Shown here piece after piece: positions 19,590 to 24,597 of a stretch of DNA of 24,597 bases. The stretch's first letter is position 1. The number at the start of each line of letters is the position of its first letter. Under the pieces are notes generated by a model that saw only the letters and a program-made list of their open reading frames with translations, searched no databases and was not told the origin of the DNA. Source of the DNA: Rhizophagus sp. LPA8_4_AMF (lineage: Eukaryota > Glomeromycota > Glomeromycetes > Glomerales > Glomeraceae); the NCBI GenBank assembly GCA_021464525.1, contig JADRCO010000925.1:1-24597 (forward strand), in the 5' to 3' direction. The translations under genes were made by a program, and so were the position numbers.

Positions 19590-21092
19590 TTAACTATAAT
19601 AATGGTCCTCCTCTTCCTCTTCTTTTTCTTTATTATCATTTTTAGTCAAAAATTTAATAATACCCAAGTCTTCATATTTTCCTATTATTTCTAAAGTTTC
19701 CGAACTAATATTATCATAATAATGATCTTCATCATCCACAATAACTATTAATGAAAGCAATTTTTTTGGTGTTCTTTTTTCCCAGCTTATAAAAAATGAT
19801 TCTAAATCATCTGGAGGTAAGTCTGATTTTGAAATATTGTATATTTTTAATTCACAAAAATTATTTGGTGAATAATTTGCAACTGTTTCTAATACTTCTT
19901 TTTCAGGTAAAAATTCACTAAAATAACCTTTACCACACCAAATTTTAATACTTTCTAAGTATTGACAACTAATAAATATAGTTTTTAATATATCAATTTC
20001 ACCATTATTAAGTATTACGAAAAGACTTTTAAGGTTAGGACAAAATTTAGCAATAGATAAACTTAAATCTTTGTCATTTTCATCTGTATAAAACTTTTTA
20101 AGGTTTTTTCCATTATTTTCTAAAAATTTCATAATATACTGAGGTCTTGGACATTGATAAGGAATTTTTAAAACTTCTAATTTTGAAAATTTAACATATT
20201 GTAACATTTTAAAATCTTCAAAACCCGTTCCATCAAAGAATGAAAATATAAATACTTGTAAATTTGAGAATAAACTGACAAATGAAAGTGGCAATTCTTC
20301 ATTATCACCATAAAGTTGCAATTTTGTTATTGTATGAGAGTGTTTTGTTATGGCAGGTATAATATTTGTCCAATTTTCCTCAAAAGCTGATAGAGATAAT
20401 TTTTTTAAATTATTTTGTGAAGAAACTAATTTTTTTAATTCATTTGAAACATCATCATCAAATGATATAGAAATTGATTGTAAATTATGACATATTTGAG
20501 AAAGTTGATAAAAGAAATCAGAAGGAAGACTTGAACTACAACATAATTCTGAAAGATCTCTTGCTCCAGAAAAATGAGATAAAGAAATGTTGGTGTAAAT
20601 ATATTGTCCATGAGAGTAGTAAGGGTGATAAGTCAATTTTTTCAAAGAAGAAATTTGGGTTGCAAACATTTTGATAATTTCATTTGTAACTAAACTATTT
20701 TTATCTTTTGAACTTAATAAATTAATAGATGGTTTATCTTTAAAAAAACTATTAATTATCCATTTAATCTCATAAATTGAAAGAGCTTTGCAAAATGATG
20801 CATAATTAAATAATAATGGTTTTAAAGTAGGGGTTGAAATGAAAATTTTATTATCACACAAGAGTTTTTTTGATTCATCTGGAAGACAAGCAACTAATGT
20901 ACTAAGAATTGATGATGCTACTTTTAATGAACGTTGTTGATAATTAAAACTCCAAATATTCCTCCACAAAATTCTAACAGAAATTTCACACCAAAGATGA
21001 TTAACTAATAGACATGAGTGTAGAATGAATTTATCTTCCTCTAAATATTCCAAAATCTCATATAAACAATCAGTTTGAAGTTGACATGCCAT
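19590..21092 (-). CDS. F-box/LRR protein, intact, 500 aa
   Basis: Single-exon gene starting at ATG 21092 and ending at TAA 19590. The first about 45 residues match an F-box of the Glomeromycotina type: CLYEILEYLEEDKFILHSCL, then LVNHLWCEISVRILWRNIW. An F-box would bind Skp1 and place the protein in an SCF ubiquitin ligase. The rest is built of degenerate leucine-rich repeats (for example NLKKLSLSAF, NLQSISISF, KLEVLKIPY, YLESIKIW), the likely substrate-binding surface; the substrate is unknown. An acidic stretch of Glu/Asp (about 488-496) near the C-terminus is encoded by a low-complexity codon run. No signal peptide or membrane segment. It is one of the two genes here that look intact. Confidence 0.9.
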   Translation of the reverse strand: MACQLQTDCLYEILEYLEEDKFILHSCLLVNHLWCEISVRILWRNIWSFNYQQRSLKVASSILSTLVACLPDESKKLLCDNKIFISTPTLKPLLFNYASFCKALSIYEIKWIINSFFKDKPSINLLSSKDKNSLVTNEIIKMFATQISSLKKLTYHPYYSHGQYIYTNISLSHFSGARDLSELCCSSSLPSDFFYQLSQICHNLQSISISFDDDVSNELKKLVSSQNNLKKLSLSAFEENWTNIIPAITKHSHTITKLQLYGDNEELPLSFVSLFSNLQVFIFSFFDGTGFEDFKMLQYVKFSKLEVLKIPYQCPRPQYIMKFLENNGKNLKKFYTDENDKDLSLSIAKFCPNLKSLFVILNNGEIDILKTIFISCQYLESIKIWCGKGYFSEFLPEKEVLETVANYSPNNFCELKIYNISKSDLPPDDLESFFISWEKRTPKKLLSLIVIVDDEDHYYDNISSETLEIIGKYEDLGIIKFLTKNDNKEKEEEEEDHYYS

Positions 21093-21565
21093 TTTATTGA
21101 CTTATTATTTCAAAAACTTTATTTTGGTATTTACGACTTTAAAGTATAAATTATTTAAATTATTTTATTAATCACCTGCTGACCTATTGTATAATGAACA
21201 TTCGAATGAACATTGCCTTTAATTGTTGTACTATTGTATGACAAAATTTTTTGTTGATCGGTATAAATTTAGATCATATGATGTAATTGCAGCGGGCTGA
21301 AGCCTGAAGGGTCACATCGTGTAAAAAACATCCAGGAATAGGAATACCGCATTTAATTGATGCATTATTGTGTAACAAGAATTTCTGTTGATCGGTATGA
21401 ATTTTGATCATGTGATGTAATCGTAGCGGTAGTAAATTTGTTACACAACGCATATGATATTATTGATGGGCTGCCAACTTATGAAATTTTTGAATAGGTA
21501 AGCTCATTTACATTCATGTTCGTTGGTATAATCGGTTATGGTGTAAAATTTCTGTAAGAATTTGT
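21093..21565. promoter_or_regulatory. Divergent intergenic region with a direct repeat
   Basis: Divergent interval between the F-box gene (-) and the BACK-TLDc pseudogene (+). It carries a tandem direct repeat (21228-21429). Promoter elements could not be assigned. Confidence 0.5.
21228..21429 (+). repeat. Direct repeat, two copies
   Basis: Two copies of about 68 bases, at 21228-21295 and 21361-21429, share TGTTGATCGGTAT, GATCAT(A/G)TGATGTAAT and AGCGG. Spacing is about 133 bases. It sits upstream of the F-box gene and may be a duplicated promoter segment or repeat remnant. Confidence 0.7.
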
Positions 21566-22370
21566 GGAAGAAGGGAATGTGTTCTTAAATGGGGAATTGC
21601 ACAACATCCAGAACTTCCTTCTAATGTCACAAACTTTTCAAAAGACGATTTTAACGCTTTAAAGAGCACCTTACAACCATTTATTCCATTCATTAAATTC
21701 GATAATTTAACATCTAAAGAACTTTTAGATGAGGTATTTCCTTATAGAGAAATTTTACCTGGAGAGTTATTTATAAATTTATTAAAAACATTTCTAAGTC
21801 TTTCGGATCCTAATATCAAGCCAAGTGATAAGTCAAAGCCTTGGAAGTTAACTTAGGAACTATTGATTCAAAAATTATTACATCTCAACATGCTGAATTG
21901 ATCTCAAAATGGATTGATAGATTAGAAATCACTGACGAGTTAACATCTTCTTATGAATTTAAATTATTATTTCGTGGATCCCGTGATGGATTTACACGAG
22001 AAAAATTTCACGAAATTTGTGACAACAAATCTCGCAAAGTAACAATTGTTAAAGTGAAAGACAGCAATGAAATTCTTGGAAGATATAATCCAATTGAATG
22101 GGAATCTGATGATGTGTGGGGTATTACTAAAGTTAGTTTTATATTTTCTTTTAATAACGATAGAATTGAAGATCACATTTTAAGTCGTGTAATGAATAAA
22201 ATCACACCATTAATAGTAAAGATGTTCGCGGCCAATCATTTGGTAATGAATACCAAACTATATTGAAATTAAATAATTATATAAATGAGGATTATTGTCG
22301 TAGTCGTAAAAATTCTTATGAAAAACCAATTAGAAATACTGAAAATAAATTTGATGTAGAAGAAATGTGA
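21566..22370 (+). pseudogene. BACK-TLDc pseudogene lacking the BTB domain
   Basis: The first frame (about 21566-21855) has BACK-type LKWGIAQHPELPSN and FNALKSTLQPFIPFIKF, and ends at TAG (21853-21855). In another frame, to TGA 22263-22265, a TLDc domain follows: SKIITSQHAELISKWIDRL, YEFKLLFRGSRDGFT, KVTIVKVKDSNEILGRYNP and FIFSF. A third frame holds VRGQSFGNEY and the tail NSYEKPIRNTENKFDVEEM, ending TGA 22368-22370. Family members normally have BTB-BACK-TLDc; the BTB part is absent upstream. Two or more frame changes make it non-functional. BTB-BACK proteins usually act as cullin-3 ligase adaptors and TLDc is linked to oxidative-stress or V-ATPase roles in other eukaryotes. Confidence 0.8.
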
Positions 22371-24597
22371 AGTTTTTCAAATAATTAATTAATAAGTAAC
22401 TGATTATATTAATCAAGTTTTTAATCTATTATTTCTATTTGGAAGGGAAAATTATATTTATTAATAATATTTAAAATTATTAAAATATAAAGTAAGTCGG
22501 TTGTAAAATAAGTGAGAGTTGATCAGTTGAAAGAAATAATTGTTTGAAATTGTAATTTATCCATTAGTTCTTTAAAATTTTTTATATTTACCATAAAAAC
22601 TGTCACTAAAAATAAGTGCCTGATGAATCATCCAAAAAAGATTTATTAAACTGAATTTTTGAATTACAAATGATTTTTGGGAACTCGAAAGACATAATTT
22701 TGTAAAAAATATTTGCAATTTAAACGTGTTTAATAAACTTTCTTGTCATCATTGAGTTTTTAATTTTCTGCCGGATGAAGTTTAATTACTGCGCTATTTA
22801 ATGATATTGTTTTTATTTCGAGTTGAGCCCAAATTTTCAGTATATAACTTATAAAAGTATAATTATGAGTTTATTTTTTACTCATCTAAAGAAAGAATTT
22901 GTCATGTAATTATATCTTTATTCATTTTGAACGACATCCTCGCCCCTATATATATGCAAATATGAACGCACACCATATGAACAATCCTTGCATCAACCAT
23001 TAAAAGTAAGTCATCTGTGGACCCCGAAATATACATAAAAAGATCATATCTGAGTTAAAGATCAGTCACGTACTATAAAATTTTAAGGATACAATTACTA
23101 AAATAATTCAAATTTTAACATTTATAAATAAATTTGTTTGTAATGTGTTGTTTGCTGTTCTTTGTTATTTTGACATTCAAACTTAATTTTTTGTATATCT
23201 TACATATTATAAATTTTGATGACAAAAAAATTTCGTCAAAATAACCAAAAATGGGTTCATAATTTGTATATAACATCCTTACTCCTTGGAGAGTGTTAAA
23301 GTTATAACAGTAGGCAATTTTTTTTTTATAAACTACATTTTCTTAAACAAAAAAAGTCTTCAATAAAAAAACAAACAACCATTTACTTTAAAGAAAGAAA
23401 ACAAAAAATGGGTTTTTTAATAAAAAAAAAAAATGAAAAGAAATGAAAGTATGAAACAATCTTTTTTAATAAAAAAATAAATTAAAACGAAAAAAAAGAA
23501 ATTATGAAAAAAAAACCATTAAAAGGTAAAGAATGTTTTTTTCAATGAGAAAGGTTAAAATATTTTTTTTTAATTAAAAATGGATAAATAAAAATGTTGT
23601 TTTCAATTATAAAAAAAAGTTTTTTCTTAATAAAAAATGAACAAATAATTCCCAAATTCACTGATTTCACCTATAAATAATTTGCTAAGTGATTTCGTAT
23701 ATATAAAATAATTTTATATATAACGAGTTTAGTTTGACTAATTTTTTACTTTGGAAATAATTCATTTAAAAATTCAATAAATTGCATTTATTAACATAAT
23801 TTTAAGTATGAATTAATAATATACAATACATTGTGAAGCTAAAATAATAAATACATGTTAAAACTGAAAACAAGTAATCCAAAAATCGGTATTATTATGA
23901 AAAATACGATTTTTCTCGAATCAAACTTGGACCCGAGAAACAACTTTAAGCACAAAAAGGTGATTTATTAAAGTGGTGAAACTACTGAACTATACGTTGA
24001 AGTTATAAAATAGAAGAGTGAAAAGTTTAAAAATCGGTACTGATATAAAAAACATGATATTATATGTATGAAATTGAGATGTATAAGCTTTATAATCTTT
24101 ATGAAAAGAAGTTCAAGATTGTTCACAAAGAAAGATCCAGAAGAGTTTTTTTTAAAAAAAGATTAAAATTACTTTCATGGGTGATATCACCTGGGTTATA
24201 TACCGATTATTTACTAATTTTTCTAATTAAGAGAATCAAATTTTATAAAAACGAATTTTATGTATTCAATATGACATTTAACTACTGATCTGATTTTTAT
24301 AAAATTTAGCTTATTTAATCCTTTTAATGAAAACAATTAAAAACTTAAGGGTAGAGTATATTACGTCATCATATATATGGCAAAAAAAATGCAGATCATT
24401 TTTTTTTAATTTCGTTGCAAGGAAAAAAATCCCAGTTTTCTTCCAAAACCCACTTAAAAATATTTGTTAGAAAGCCAGAGTTTCTGCCTTACAAATAAAT
24501 ATCAGAAATATATAGAATAAATAAGGTTTATGATGAAAAAACACTTTATGAAACCAAGGTTAAGTTGCGAATTCTGTAAGGTAAGTTGCGAATTCTC
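22371..24597. other. AT-rich region without supported genes
   Basis: No reading frame with family features was found. From about 23320 to 23650 the plus strand is rich in long A runs with repeated AAATGAAAA and AATAAAAAA strings. Positions about 22920-23060 are less biased but non-coding. A 74-residue frame at 24064-24288 is rich in K, Y and F and has no recognisable motif, so it is not called. The window ends in a 21-bp tandem repeat. Confidence 0.55.
24561..24596 (+). repeat. 21-bp tandem repeat at the window edge
   Basis: TAAGTTGCGAATTCT occurs at 24561-24575 and 24582-24596, period 21. The array is cut by the window end, so copy number is unknown. Confidence 0.7.

Noticed and set aside
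20474-20674. 66-residue plus-strand ORF
   Set aside because: Antisense shadow of the intact F-box gene.
21967-22176. 69-residue minus-strand ORF
   Set aside because: Antisense shadow of the TLDc region.
24064-24288. 74-residue plus-strand ORF
   Set aside because: Lys/Tyr/Phe-rich composition expected from A/T-rich DNA; no motif or neighbour supports it.

Overview
The window looks like a gene-poor, AT-rich accessory stretch of a fungal nuclear genome, most likely an arbuscular mycorrhizal fungus of the Rhizophagus type (Glomeromycotina). The evidence is eukaryotic: spliceosomal introns with GTAAG donors, long A/T homopolymers, and five families typical of expanded Glomeromycotina gene sets. 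These are a TKL-like kinase with a Cys-rich N-terminal segment, Crinkler (CRN) proteins with a P-loop NTPase and nuclease-like tail, F-box/LRR proteins, BTB-BACK-TLDc proteins, and an RNase H-bearing LINE. The assignment rests on family recognition, without a database search.

Layout. 1-2007: a small ORF (106-255) and AT-rich intergenic DNA. 2008-4763 (-): a four-exon, apparently intact kinase gene (496 aa) with a 1.1-kb intron in the kinase N-lobe. 5346-8340 (-): a 5'-truncated, frameshifted LINE that keeps an RNase H domain, a polyadenylation signal and a poly(A) tail. 8341-11640: no sound gene, but a GGCCA-rich foldback, a degenerate array of small exon-like units sharing an L-D-A-W-N-F core, one orphan exon-like block, and AT-rich tandem repeats. 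11641-12483: copies of a repeat family, two of them forming a 468-bp inverted repeat with equal 205-nt arms. 12487-13711 (+): a kinase pseudogene starting right after that inverted repeat.

14212-17418 (-): a decayed CRN gene with header, P-loop NTPase and nuclease-like tail. 18166-19255 (+), head to head with it: a CRN header interrupted by a 379-bp hAT-like MITE with an 8-bp target-site duplication, followed by a second, frameshifted CRN header and no effector domain. 19590-21092 (-): an intact single-exon 500-aa F-box protein. 21566-22370 (+): a BTB-less BACK-TLDc pseudogene. 22371-24597: AT-rich DNA with no gene I can support, ending in a 21-bp tandem repeat.

Only two genes look intact: the 2008-4763 kinase and the 19590-21092 F-box gene. 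The rest is a graveyard of expanded families disrupted by mobile elements and point lesions. I see no operon-like cooperation; the neighbours share membership in fast-turnover families (signalling, ubiquitin ligase adaptor, effector-like). No tRNA, rRNA or CRISPR array was seen.
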